This document shows, one piece after another, positions 1 to 7,430 of a DNA stretch of 13,326 nt. This DNA comes from Candidatus Cloacimonadota bacterium (GTDB lineage Bacteria > Cloacimonadota > Cloacimonadia > Cloacimonadales > WRIO01), in assembly GCA_023230175.1 (NCBI GenBank), contig JALNXV010000057.1, forward strand, positions 1-13,326, given 5' to 3'. The stretch's first letter is position 1; every line of letters begins with the position of its first letter. Position numbers and translations under genes: made by a program. The notes beneath the pieces are model-generated. The model did no database searches. It was not told the DNA's origin and saw only the letters and a list, made by a program, of their open reading frames with translations.

Positions 1-4
1 GCAA

Positions 5-23
5 TGTGATAACGATAACATAT
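5..23. promoter_or_regulatory. LacI-type operator ahead of unit A
   Basis: An imperfect CG-centred palindrome (core TGATAACGATAACA, 7-20) lies just upstream of the first ribosome binding site. It shares the 11-base string TAACGATAACA with the much stronger palindrome at 1262-1285. The CG-centred inverted repeat of about 14-20 bp is the usual form of LacI/GalR-family operators. The centre is only about 24 bases from the start codon, so a bound repressor would block initiation or early elongation. The promoter itself is probably cut off by the window edge. No regulator gene is in the window. Confidence 0.6.
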
Positions 24-36
24 TTTGGAGGTGTTT

Positions 37-393
37 ATGGCATATGGCAAGAAAGTTTGGGTATTCCCGGATGCTGAGCTTCCGCCTAAAGGGGTCAATC
101 TGATTCCTGGACACGAATCCATCATCATAACTAATACAGGAAAGACGACGGCTAAGATCAAGGTGACTTTGTTCTTCACGGAAAAAGAGCCTGTTTCATT
201 CTTTTCAGAGGTTGAGGCCGAAAGAGTCCGATGCTTGAGGACGAATCAGAAAAAGGATTTCGGCGATTTCATTCCTGAAATTGGCGAACAATACGCAATA
301 ATGCTTGAAAGCGATGTTCCGGTAGTAGCCCAGTATGGAAGGGCAGAACCAAGAGAAGTCAATTTCTATACTACCCCAGGATACTGTGAGTGA
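37..393 (+). CDS. ASRT-family (sensory rhodopsin transducer-like) small-molecule-binding protein
   Basis: This 118-residue protein resembles the Anabaena sensory rhodopsin transducer family, a small all-beta fold forming oligomers and predicted to bind sugars or related small molecules. Matching stretches are KVWVFPDAELPP near the N-terminus, the ESIIITNTG strand, the FFTEKEPV segment, and SDVPVVAQYGR near the C-terminus, where the Anabaena protein has SNVPIVVQHTR. It has no signal peptide and no membrane segment, so it is cytoplasmic. ATG at 37 is chosen over the in-frame TTG at 25 because GGAGG at 27-31 sits five bases before it. The creatininase-family gene follows after 26 bases, so the two are likely co-transcribed. 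No rhodopsin gene is nearby, and a photosensory role is not supported. A sugar or metabolite sensor or chaperone role is inferred from context. Family assignment is fairly sure; ligand unknown. Confidence 0.78.
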   Translation: MAYGKKVWVFPDAELPPKGVNLIPGHESIIITNTGKTTAKIKVTLFFTEKEPVSFFSEVEAERVRCLRTNQKKDFGDFIPEIGEQYAIMLESDVPVVAQYGRAEPREVNFYTTPGYCE

Positions 394-419
394 TTGTGTT
401 TTGAAAAGGGAGGTTTTCA

Positions 420-1157
420 ATGCAGTTGATTGATATGTTTTTTGATGAAATAGAAGATGCCAAGAAGAGAAAAGTTCCTTTTATAATCCCTATCGGGACA
501 ATAGAATATCATGCACATCATATGTCATGTGGAACTGATACTATGGTTGTCATGGGTTGCCTGAGGGAACTTGAGAAGGAAAAGGAAATCATTGTATGTC
601 CGCCGGTTTGGTATGGCGTTGCTTCATATGCAGTTGGAGGACCTGAGACTGGAACTATTCAAGTTGATGAAGATTCTTATGGCAACTACATTTACTGCAT
701 TGTCAAATCATTAATCTATGGAGGAGTGAAGAATCTGTATCTGATTCCTCATCATCAGACCGAAGAAGCAGGCCTGATGCCGATGACTATCGCCTGCCAT
801 AAAGCAGCAAAGAAAGTCACTATGGAATACATGGAAGACACCAGAGGAAAAGGATGGTGGGGCAGTGACAGCTACAAGGATTATTATGCCAACCTCGGAA
901 GCGGTGATGACCCATTCTCTTATGTCAAGGTTATTCCATTGATTGGCAAGGATGCACAGCACAAGTGCGGTGGATTCGATCATGCCGGAAAATGGGAAAC
1001 TTCACTGATGCTTGGTACCTATCCTGAGAATGTTGATCTGACACGCTGCAATAGGAATACTGAGTGGTTTGCTCAAAGTGCAAAGGAAGCTACAGTTGCT
1101 AATGGAAAGCACATGGTTGATTGCACATTGGAATGGCTTAGAGATCAAATTAAATAA
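420..1157 (+). CDS. creatininase-superfamily hydrolase, divergent
   Basis: This is a 245-residue cytoplasmic enzyme of the creatininase superfamily, metal-dependent amidohydrolases that open cyclic amides or related bonds. The first metal motif is intact: E29, H31 and D40 keep the spacing E-x-H-x8-D of creatinine amidohydrolase. The second motif, usually NGHGGN or GHYEN, is changed to PHHQTEE (110-116), with H111 kept and Q113 at the usual Gly/Glu ligand position. The C-terminal HAGExETS motif reads HAGKWETS (188-195), with Lys for Glu. These changes argue against plain creatininase activity. Other members act in cyclitol breakdown; from memory, 3-dehydro-scyllo-inosose hydrolase (IolN) belongs here, and it is a reasonable alternative. 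The ribosome binding site AAAGGGAGG ends six bases before ATG. It forms a two-gene unit with the ASRT gene. Superfamily is secure; substrate is not. Confidence 0.8.
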   Translation: MQLIDMFFDEIEDAKKRKVPFIIPIGTIEYHAHHMSCGTDTMVVMGCLRELEKEKEIIVCPPVWYGVASYAVGGPETGTIQVDEDSYGNYIYCIVKSLIYGGVKNLYLIPHHQTEEAGLMPMTIACHKAAKKVTMEYMEDTRGKGWWGSDSYKDYYANLGSGDDPFSYVKVIPLIGKDAQHKCGGFDHAGKWETSLMLGTYPENVDLTRCNRNTEWFAQSAKEATVANGKHMVDCTLEWLRDQIK

Positions 1158-1261
1158 AGGATTGTTTATGCATAGCAGATTCCATCATTGTAATTGCTTC
1201 TATTCTGGAAAGTCATTCAATGGTGGGGTTGCGTGCATGAAGAATATTATATTTGAATGCA

Positions 1262-1285
1262 TTTTGTGTTAACGATAACACAAAA
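1262..1285. promoter_or_regulatory. strong LacI-type operator of unit B
   Basis: This is a 24-bp inverted repeat centred on CG (1273/1274) with eleven of twelve base pairs symmetric; only 1272/1275 (A/A) breaks it. The core is TGTTAACGATAACA. Length, symmetry and the central CG fit a LacI/GalR-family repressor. It lies just downstream of the -10-like sequences, where binding would block initiation. The core is shared in part with the sites at 5-23 and 8658-8669. Confidence 0.75.
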
Positions 1286-1294
1286 ACATAAGGA

Positions 1295-1309
1295 TCCAGC
1301 GTTGCTGGA
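1295..1309 (+). other. short leader hairpin before binding-protein gene
   Basis: A six-base-pair stem (TCCAGC / GCTGGA) with loop GTT lies five bases before the ribosome binding site. A similar five-pair hairpin (CTGGC-TTT-GCCAG) sits in the same place ahead of the other binding-protein gene at 8681-8693. Both are followed by AAAAAGGAGTAGAA and an ATG AAA AAG start. It could stabilise the mRNA end or influence translation; function is inferred only from recurrence. Confidence 0.4.
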
Positions 1310-1324
1310 AAAAAGGAGTAGAAA

Positions 1325-2329
1325 ATGAAAAAGTTTGTAGCAGTAGTGCTCATTCTTGGGCTCGTTGCAGGTTCTGTTTTTGCAAATGGAACAACAGAAG
1401 CTGTGAACGCAAAGGAAACGAAGATTGGAGTAAGCATCATGGAGCTTTCTGCTTATACATGGTACTTAGGAGTGGAGGACGGCTGCAACCAGTGGGCTGC
1501 TGATCATCCAGATGCCGGTTTTGTTTTCCAGTTTGAGGATTCAAGATCAGATGTGTCGACAATGCTCAATAATATTGATTCATTGGTGACATGGGGAGCA
1601 AAGGCAATAATTCTCTTCCCAGCTGATGCTTCTTCTGCAATTCCTACAATGAAGCAGTATGTAAAGCAGGGAATCCCATTTGTAATCGGAGATTATGCAC
1701 AGACCACTAAGAGCGATGCTGACATTGTCTGGTCAACATTCGTAGGACATAACATGAGAGCCCTTGGAGAAAAGGCCGGAGCTGTCGCTGTTGATTATCT
1801 GAAGACAACCGGAAAGACTGCCCCTGTTTGCTTGTTTATAAGCAGACCGACTTCAGGACAGGTTTCTGTTGATAGATTCGAAGGTTTCAGAGACACCATT
1901 CTTGCTGCTTTCCCGAATGCAAAGATCATTGAGGAAGGTGATGTAGGTGCAGGTTCAAGAGATTCTTCACAGACTCTGATGGAAAACGTGCTTCAGAGAG
2001 AATCCGTCATCGATGTTGTCTGCGGACATAACGATGCAGAAGTAGTTGGTGCATACAATGCAGCAGTTGCCGCCAATAGGAACGAGATCAAATTCATCGG
2101 AATCGCTGGAGACAAGGATGTTCTTGGTTATGTTACCAATGGAAATGCAATGTGGCTTGGCGAAGTCCTTCAGAATCCAGTAGATCTTGGATACCAGGCA
2201 ACAGAAGCGATCTATGAGACTTATGTCGAGAAGAAAGAACTTCCAAAGGTATGGAATCTTCCTGAACCAGAAGCTATCACACCGGCAAATGTAGCTAAGT
2301 ATGATTGGCAGACATGGTCATGGCTGTAG
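1325..2329 (+). CDS. RbsB-like sugar ABC transporter substrate-binding protein
   Basis: This 334-residue protein is the periplasmic binding component of a CUT2-type (ribose/galactose class) ABC transporter. It opens with a signal peptide: MKK, a hydrophobic core, then SVFA with likely cleavage after A20. The mature protein starts the type-1 periplasmic-binding fold with KIGVSIMELSAYTWYLGVEDG. The repeated features of this fold follow: WGAKAIILFPAD (the usual 'vdgiii' strand), IPFVIGDY, the hinge region DRFEGFRDTI and the C-lobe VVCGHNDAEVVGAYNA and KFIGIAGDKDVLGYV. Length is normal for the family. GGAG ends six bases before ATG. It is the first gene of unit B and works with the ATPase (4487-5986) and permease (5990-6958). 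A stem-loop follows the gene, which may raise its level relative to the membrane parts. The ligand is unknown; a mono- or small saccharide is expected. Confidence 0.9.
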   Translation: MKKFVAVVLILGLVAGSVFANGTTEAVNAKETKIGVSIMELSAYTWYLGVEDGCNQWAADHPDAGFVFQFEDSRSDVSTMLNNIDSLVTWGAKAIILFPADASSAIPTMKQYVKQGIPFVIGDYAQTTKSDADIVWSTFVGHNMRALGEKAGAVAVDYLKTTGKTAPVCLFISRPTSGQVSVDRFEGFRDTILAAFPNAKIIEEGDVGAGSRDSSQTLMENVLQRESVIDVVCGHNDAEVVGAYNAAVAANRNEIKFIGIAGDKDVLGYVTNGNAMWLGEVLQNPVDLGYQATEAIYETYVEKKELPKVWNLPEPEAITPANVAKYDWQTWSWL

Positions 2330-2347
2330 AGTATTAGAAACGTATCA

Positions 2348-2372
2348 TGCCAGGTCTGTTTCAGACCTGGCA
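2348..2372 (+). other. intercistronic stem-loop after the binding-protein gene
   Basis: An eleven-base-pair perfect stem (arms 2348-2358 and 2362-2372, TGCCAGGTCTG and its complement) with a TTT loop lies in the 69-base gap before the glycosidase gene. The bases after it (GCTTTGAATG) are not a U-run, so it is a poor intrinsic terminator. Such hairpins behind binding-protein genes commonly act as mRNA stabilisers or partial attenuators that keep the binding protein in excess. A counterpart stands at 10228-10253. Confidence 0.7.
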
Positions 2373-2398
2373 GCTTTGAATGAAATAGCAGGTAGAAT

Positions 2399-4468
2399 AT
2401 GATTAATCTGTTGCCGGAACCCAAAAAATGCATTGACATGAATGGTTCTTCAAGTGAATTCTCAAAAATCAGGATTGATTCCGACAGCAAGGAGATCAAG
2501 CATCTTGCAGAACTCAGATTCTGGAATTATCCAGAAATACTCGCAGATTCAGAAGATGCATATAAAGTAGAAATCAGAAAAGGCCTTGATCTTGAGGAAT
2601 CCGAAGATCCTGTGCTTTTCAAGAAGCAAGGCTATGTATTGAAGATCGATAAGGATTCCTCAATTATTGCATACGATGAGAAATCCGGTCTGGTCAATGG
2701 GCTTACTTCCTTGAAGATGCTTCTTAAGAAATGCGGTGATGCTTATCAACTTCCGCTTTGCTGCATTACGGATTGGCCATCTGTCGAAGTCAGAGCTGTA
2801 GCTCCTACTTTTTCATGGTATGCAGGGTATGGTCGGTTCGGATTCGATAGTCAGCTGTGGGGACTGGATGAGTGGGTCCAGTTCATGAATATCAGCCTTG
2901 ACAATAAAATCAACCAGTTCAATATGGTCATGTATGGGTATTGGCCTTTTGAACTTGAAGAATACCCGGAAACTGTATTCAGGAATGTACCGATTCAAAT
3001 CTGGAATGCTGAGAACAGGCGATGGCTTACAGTTCATTATACCCATCCGAATATTGAAAAGCCTTATCTTGACAAGCTTATTGCCTTGGGACACGAACTG
3101 AATTTCCATTTCTTTGCTTATGTTGGATTGAATTCATATAATGGTGCATATTCAATAAAGCATCCAGAAGCAAGGATGAAGCCCCCGAAATCAGGGAAGT
3201 ATCTGAACGATTTCGATTCCCTTTGCCTAAGCAGCAAGGAGAACGTTGCTTATATCATTAAATCAATGGAGAGGATTGCGGAACTCGGTTTCGATGGTTA
3301 TACACTTGAGGAGAGCGAAGAAGGGTTCTGGTTCTGTGAATGTGATGAATGCAAGAAAAGATGGCATCAAGGAAAAACTCCAGTTGAAGCGAAGCATGCT
3401 GCAAATATCTGGCTTCTGAATCAGATATGGTCTGCTGTAAAGAAAATCAATCCGAACCTTGTCCTGGGAATCCGAGCTTTCAGACAGCCTCCATTGGAAA
3501 AGGACCCGTCATTTCTTGAAGAATGCGTGAAGACAATGCCCAAAGGCGTGAACCTGTTCTGGGCGCCAGGTCTTTATGTCCCTGAAAATGAGTTTGCAAA
3601 ATGGGTAAATGCGTTTGGCAAGGATCATATTTGGGGAAGAGATACAGAATCCAATTCTATTACCTCAACGATGGGCAGGCTTTTCAGGACTTTCAAGTCG
3701 AATATGATCCGTTATGAGGATGAACCTAATGAGCAAGTAATCGAAACTGACATAAGACAGCATATCGGAAGCGTTGATATGCATGTTCATGGCATCAATG
3801 GATTCATGTTCGAATGGTTCGGTCTTTTCATGCACGAATTTGCCCATGGAAATTACGGATGGGGTTCGAAAATGGATACTGAAGTATTCTTCAAGAAAGC
3901 CTGTGAACTGAATTTCGGAGATCTTGGAGATGATGTTCTTTATGTTATCAAGAACATACTTACGATTCATGAAAGCCAGATGCCTTTCTATCAGGTACCT
4001 TTCCCATTCCAGAAAAACAAAATCAAAGATTCTGATATTCCTGTGATTCTGGCTGCAAAGGCTAATCATCCTCACCTGATGGACTTGATCGAAAAGATCA
4101 GGAAACGCTGCTATGACGATCAAAGCATGCGCTGCTGGCTTCCTCATTTTGATAAGATTGCAAATGCAGAAAGGCGAAATGATGTTATCTATGATATGGT
4201 GCTGGCTTCATTACGGTATGAAGACGAAGAAGATCCTGTAAAAAAGGACAGGATTCTGGATGAAGTGCTTTATTACAATGAAAAAGATTTTGATATTGCA
4301 AAGGAGATGTTTTTTGATGTGAATCCTGTGGCGGAAACTGGAGTCAAGAGCTGCATGTTTCCTTACCATGAGATTAAAAGGGAGATTTATAATTTGAGGC
4401 ATCCGGATTCACCAGATAAAGATGTTATCTGTTCTGGTGTCGAAGCATTAGGGTGGCTTTGGTTGTAA
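2399..4468 (+). CDS. cytoplasmic GH20-like glycoside hydrolase
   Basis: This 689-residue protein looks like a retaining-type TIM-barrel glycosidase preceded by the small alpha/beta domain typical of GH20 hexosaminidases and of GH67/GH84-like families. The N-terminus (LLPEPKK) and the stretch from GYVLKI through SGLVNGLTSLKMLL to CITDWPSVEVRAV follow the GH20 domain order, in which a 'D-x-P-x4-R-G' motif opens the barrel. The barrel runs roughly from residue 125 to 470. Candidate acids lie in YTLEESEEGFW (E304, E305, E307, E308), followed by a cysteine cluster CECDEC (C313, C315, C318) like those in GH67- and DUF4838-type proteins. There is no signal peptide, so it acts on an imported glycoside. 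Its ribosome binding site is weak (AGG, 2390-2392). It lies between the binding-protein and ATPase genes, which ties it to the transported substrate. The exact family and substrate are uncertain. Confidence 0.6.
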   Translation: MINLLPEPKKCIDMNGSSSEFSKIRIDSDSKEIKHLAELRFWNYPEILADSEDAYKVEIRKGLDLEESEDPVLFKKQGYVLKIDKDSSIIAYDEKSGLVNGLTSLKMLLKKCGDAYQLPLCCITDWPSVEVRAVAPTFSWYAGYGRFGFDSQLWGLDEWVQFMNISLDNKINQFNMVMYGYWPFELEEYPETVFRNVPIQIWNAENRRWLTVHYTHPNIEKPYLDKLIALGHELNFHFFAYVGLNSYNGAYSIKHPEARMKPPKSGKYLNDFDSLCLSSKENVAYIIKSMERIAELGFDGYTLEESEEGFWFCECDECKKRWHQGKTPVEAKHAANIWLLNQIWSAVKKINPNLVLGIRAFRQPPLEKDPSFLEECVKTMPKGVNLFWAPGLYVPENEFAKWVNAFGKDHIWGRDTESNSITSTMGRLFRTFKSNMIRYEDEPNEQVIETDIRQHIGSVDMHVHGINGFMFEWFGLFMHEFAHGNYGWGSKMDTEVFFKKACELNFGDLGDDVLYVIKNILTIHESQMPFYQVPFPFQKNKIKDSDIPVILAAKANHPHLMDLIEKIRKRCYDDQSMRCWLPHFDKIANAERRNDVIYDMVLASLRYEDEEDPVKKDRILDEVLYYNEKDFDIAKEMFFDVNPVAETGVKSCMFPYHEIKREIYNLRHPDSPDKDVICSGVEALGWLWL

Positions 4469-4486
4469 AACAATCAGGAGATAGAG

Positions 4487-5986
4487 ATGAGTGCAGAAAA
4501 ATTAATTGAATTGAAGAATTGCACAATGGATTTCCCAGGTGTAAGAGCTCTTGATCATGTTGATTTCACTCTGATTTCGGGTGAATGTCATGGTCTCGTA
4601 GGGGAGAATGGCGCTGGAAAATCTACGCTTTCAAAGTGCATAATCGGGGACAATCATATGACCGAAGGGGAATTGTTTGTCCTAGGCAAAAAAATAAGTA
4701 TTCCAAATTACTCTGTTAGAGAATCCCAGAAACTCGGAATTGCTATAGTTCACCAGGAATTCCAGCTTATGAATGATCTTTCCGGTCTTGAGAATATTTT
4801 CCTCGGCAGATACGAAACAAAAGGAGTCTTTGTTGATTGGAAAGCACTTGAGAAACGCGGGAATGAGATCATGGAATTCCTTGAGTGTGATATAGATCTG
4901 AGCCTGCCGGTCAAGAGATTAAGGACTGCTGAAAAGCAGATTGTTCAGCTTGCCAAAGCAATCCTGGATAATCCGAAAGTGCTGATACTTGATGAATTGA
5001 CTGCAGTTCTTCAAGAGCGTGATATCAAGAATATTTTCCGCATCATCAATCTTCTGAAGGCAAAGGGAATGGGAATAATCTATATTTCCCATCGATTGGA
5101 TGAAATTTTCCAATGCTGTGATTCCTATACAGTTCTCTGTGATGGAAAATACATAAACAGTGGCCTTGTAAAGGATATTGACAAGAACGAGCTCATCAAG
5201 ATGATCATCGGAAGAGAACTGAAGAATGTTTATCCTCCCAAGGAAACGAATTTCGGTGAAACAATTCTTGAGGTTCGGAACTTGACTGCACCGAAGGCTT
5301 TCAAGAATATATCTTTTGATGTCAAGGCTGGAGAGGTTGTTGGAATTGCCGGTTTGCTTGGAGCAGGCAAGACAGAGCTTCTTCATGCCATCATGGGAAA
5401 CCATAAGATAGAATCCGGACAGATCATATACAAAGGGAAGGAAGTGCATATTAAGAATCCACGCGAAGCAGTAAAGCTTGGATTCGGAATTGTTCCCGAT
5501 GAACGAAGAATGCTTGGATTGAATATGCAGTTCGATATCAAGGACAACACAACGCTTCCATCTATAGATAATTTCACTAAGCATAGGATTTTCATTGATC
5601 ATGAAAAAGCAGCAAAAGCCGCTTTCGATGAGAATGAGAAGCTTAATCTGAAGTATACATCCCTCTGGGATTCAGTGAAGAAGCTTTCAGGCGGAAACCA
5701 GCAGAAAATCGTTGTTGCCAAATGGATGCTCAGGAATTGCGATGTGTTCCTTCTTGATGAACCGACAAGAGGCATAGATATTGGAGCCAAGTTCGAAATC
5801 TATACTCTTATTCATGATCTTGCAGAGCAAGGCAAGGCTGTTGTCCTTGTTTCGCCTGAGCTGGATGAATTGATTGGTCTTTGCAACCGCGTATATATCA
5901 TGTTTGAAGGGAATATGATGGGAATGGTTCAGGGAAAAGACATCAATCAGGAAACTATTATTACGAATCTATTAGGAGAAAAATAA
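4487..5986 (+). CDS. RbsA/MglA-like sugar ABC transporter ATPase (two nucleotide-binding domains)
   Basis: This 499-residue protein carries two fused ABC ATPase domains, as usual for CUT2 sugar importers, and powers uptake at the inner face of the membrane. Domain 1 has Walker A GENGAGKST (39-47), a degenerate signature LRTAEKQ (145-151), Walker B ending DELT (169-172) and an ISHRLDE switch region. Domain 2 has Walker A GLLGAGKTE (289-297), an intact LSGGNQQ signature (400-406) and DEPTRGID from 424. DELT instead of DEPT in domain 1 is unusual. AGGAG at 4476-4480 ends six bases before ATG, and the gene starts 18 bases after the glycosidase stop. The permease starts three bases after its stop. 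Assignment is firm; the sugar is not known. Confidence 0.95.
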   Translation: MSAEKLIELKNCTMDFPGVRALDHVDFTLISGECHGLVGENGAGKSTLSKCIIGDNHMTEGELFVLGKKISIPNYSVRESQKLGIAIVHQEFQLMNDLSGLENIFLGRYETKGVFVDWKALEKRGNEIMEFLECDIDLSLPVKRLRTAEKQIVQLAKAILDNPKVLILDELTAVLQERDIKNIFRIINLLKAKGMGIIYISHRLDEIFQCCDSYTVLCDGKYINSGLVKDIDKNELIKMIIGRELKNVYPPKETNFGETILEVRNLTAPKAFKNISFDVKAGEVVGIAGLLGAGKTELLHAIMGNHKIESGQIIYKGKEVHIKNPREAVKLGFGIVPDERRMLGLNMQFDIKDNTTLPSIDNFTKHRIFIDHEKAAKAAFDENEKLNLKYTSLWDSVKKLSGGNQQKIVVAKWMLRNCDVFLLDEPTRGIDIGAKFEIYTLIHDLAEQGKAVVLVSPELDELIGLCNRVYIMFEGNMMGMVQGKDINQETIITNLLGEK

Positions 5987-5989
5987 AAA

Positions 5990-6958
5990 ATGAGTGGATT
6001 TGATGAAAAAAACAAGCGTTTTAGAGGTGGTTTCAAGTCATTCTTCAGTGAATGGATGATTCTTTTTCTCTTTATCTTTTTGGTGATTATCTGCTGTATC
6101 TGTTCACCGAAATTCAGAACGACAAATAATATAATGAACGTTCTTCGTCAGGCTTCATTCATTTCAATCATTGCAATGGGAGAATTCTTCGTCATTCTTA
6201 CTGGAAACATGGATATGTCCATTACTTCCACTATAGGCATGACATCAATCTTCTTCTCTGGCTTTGTCGTGAACAGCGGAATGCCGATGTGGCTGGCTAT
6301 TGTAATAGTTTTCGCCATTTCGACGCTGATGGGAGCAGTCAATGGAATCCTGACCGTGTATGGTAAAGTTCCTTCTTTCATTTCTACGCTTGTGGTCATG
6401 AATATCATGAAAGGAATTTATTTCATTTATTCAAAGGGATTGCCGATTTCGGGACTTCCTGACAGCTTCAATTTCTTCGGTGCCGGATATGTTGGATTCA
6501 TCCCGTTCCCTGTGATACTGATGATCCTGGTAGGTGTCATCTTGTATTTCCTTACGCAGCATACTCCACTAGGACGCTCATTCTATGCAATAGGCGGTAA
6601 CATGGAAGCTGCTAAGCTTTCAGGTGTCAATGTCAAGTTCGTAGGAGTTCTGGCATTTGTCATCTGTGCTTGGCTTTCTTCTCTTGGTGCTCTTGGGCTT
6701 ACTGCAAAGACTCTTAGCGGAAATGTTATGATTGGAGAGAACCTGCTGTTCGATGTCATGACGATTGTCGTTCTTGGCGGTACTTCTCTTGCTGGTGGAA
6801 GAGGAAAAATCGTTGGAGTCATAATCGGAGCTCTGTTCCTTCAGGTGATTTCAAATATCATGGTTCTTCTTTCCATCAACACCTATTGGCAGTGGGTCGT
6901 TAAGGGAATCATTCTTATCATAGTTGTAGTTATTGATTCAAATACAAAGCGTGACTAG
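5990..6958 (+). CDS. RbsC-like sugar ABC transporter permease
   Basis: This 322-residue, very hydrophobic protein is the membrane channel of the unit B importer. It shows about eight to ten hydrophobic spans. Family marks include FITGN-like [14 protein letters not shown] near residues 65-80, [15 protein letters not shown], the cytoplasmic coupling region [13 protein letters not shown] (about 203-215) that meets the ATPase, and [16 protein letters not shown] near the C-terminus, all typical of RbsC/BPD_transp_2 permeases. The AGGAG ribosome binding site lies within the end of the ATPase gene, eleven bases before ATG, so translation is probably coupled. The mutarotase-like gene follows after two bases. 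Confidence 0.93.
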   Translation: MSGFDEKNKRFRGGFKSFFSEWMILFLFIFLVIICCICSPKFRTTNNIMNVLRQASFISIIAMGEFFVILTGNMDMSITSTIGMTSIFFSGFVVNSGMPMWLAIVIVFAISTLMGAVNGILTVYGKVPSFISTLVVMNIMKGIYFIYSKGLPISGLPDSFNFFGAGYVGFIPFPVILMILVGVILYFLTQHTPLGRSFYAIGGNMEAAKLSGVNVKFVGVLAFVICAWLSSLGALGLTAKTLSGNVMIGENLLFDVMTIVVLGGTSLAGGRGKIVGVIIGALFLQVISNIMVLLSINTYWQWVVKGIILIIVVVIDSNTKRD

Positions 6959-6960
6959 AA

Positions 6961-7281
6961 ATGCAGATAAGAAGATTCGGGCAGATTGGCACTCTGAAAG
7001 CAGACAAGGTCAAGGAGTATACTAAGCTTCATTCCGCAGTCTGGCCAGGTGTTCTGAAGACCATTAATGAATGCAACCTGAGGAATTACTCAATTTATAT
7101 CAAAGGGAATCAGGTGTTTGCCTATTTTGAATATGCAGGCACTGATTATGACGGTGATATGGAGAAGATGAGCAAGGACCCGGTCACGATTGAATGGTGG
7201 AAGCATACTAAGCCTTGCTTTGAAGGTTTTGAAAAGGGTTCATTTTATGAAGATATGGATGAGATATTCCATTTCGATTAG
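6961..7281 (+). CDS. L-rhamnose mutarotase-like protein (RhaM/YiiL family)
   Basis: This 106-residue protein matches the L-rhamnose mutarotase family, small dimeric alpha/beta-barrel enzymes that interconvert alpha and beta anomers of L-rhamnose. Visible family marks are EYTKLHSAVWPGV with Y20 and H24, which keep the Y-x3-H spacing of the E. coli active-site Tyr18/His22, the NYSIYI strand, and the conserved pair in EWWKHTKP. Length matches the family (about 104). There is no obvious ribosome binding site and only two bases after the permease stop, so translation is probably coupled. No rhamnose isomerase, kinase or aldolase is nearby, so the true sugar may be another 6-deoxy or related pyranose. 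The product should act on the imported sugar in the cytoplasm. Confidence 0.85.
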   Translation: MQIRRFGQIGTLKADKVKEYTKLHSAVWPGVLKTINECNLRNYSIYIKGNQVFAYFEYAGTDYDGDMEKMSKDPVTIEWWKHTKPCFEGFEKGSFYEDMDEIFHFD

Positions 7282-7303
7282 GCAGTAGAAGAATTGTTCT
7301 ATA

Positions 7304-7430
7304 GGAGGAGCAATATGTTTGGAGAGATTAGGATTCCAGATGCTGAATTCAAGGAAAGAGTTCAGAAAGCAGCAGCGATACTAAGAAGGGAAAAGCTTGA
7401 TGCCTTGATTGTCAATTCAGGAGAGGCTGA
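7304..7430 (+). repeat. 127-bp direct repeat, internal copy
   Basis: Bases 7304-7430 are identical to 13200-13326 (offset 5896). The match starts at the ribosome binding site GGAGGAG, covers the first 116 bases of the M24 gene and runs to the window end. The base just before differs (A at 7303, T at 13199), so the left boundary is real. Confidence 0.97.

Larger units (their letters stand above)
1158..1324. promoter_or_regulatory. intergenic control region of unit B
   Basis: This 167-base gap separates the creatininase-family gene from the transporter operon. It contains -10-like hexamers TATTAT (1245-1250) and TATATT (1248-1253) without a convincing -35 at 16-18 bases, then the operator palindrome (1262-1285), a short leader hairpin (1295-1309) and GGAG at 1315-1318. 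I see no clear terminator for unit A, so read-through into unit B is possible. Short frames across this region have no ribosome binding site and look non-coding. Confidence 0.5.

Noticed and set aside
37..393. Photosensory transducer role for the ASRT protein
   Set aside because: No rhodopsin gene is in the window and all neighbours are transport or catabolic genes.
1069..1272. Small + strand frame running from the creatininase-family gene into the intergenic region
   Set aside because: It overlaps the gene out of frame, lacks a ribosome binding site and runs into the unit B operator.
2348..2372. Intrinsic terminator after the first binding-protein gene
   Set aside because: No U-run follows, and the downstream operon genes need read-through.
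3665..4147. Antisense open frame opposite the glycosidase gene
   Set aside because: A shadow of the coding strand with no recognisable domain or ribosome binding site.
4919..5602. Long antisense open frame (227 codons) within the ATPase gene
   Set aside because: It lies wholly opposite a well-conserved gene, has no family resemblance and no supported start signal.
7294..7314. Upstream TTG start for M24 copy 1
   Set aside because: It would place the strong AGGAGGAG site inside the coding sequence; ATG at 7315 is correctly spaced and matches the start in the repeat copy at 13211.
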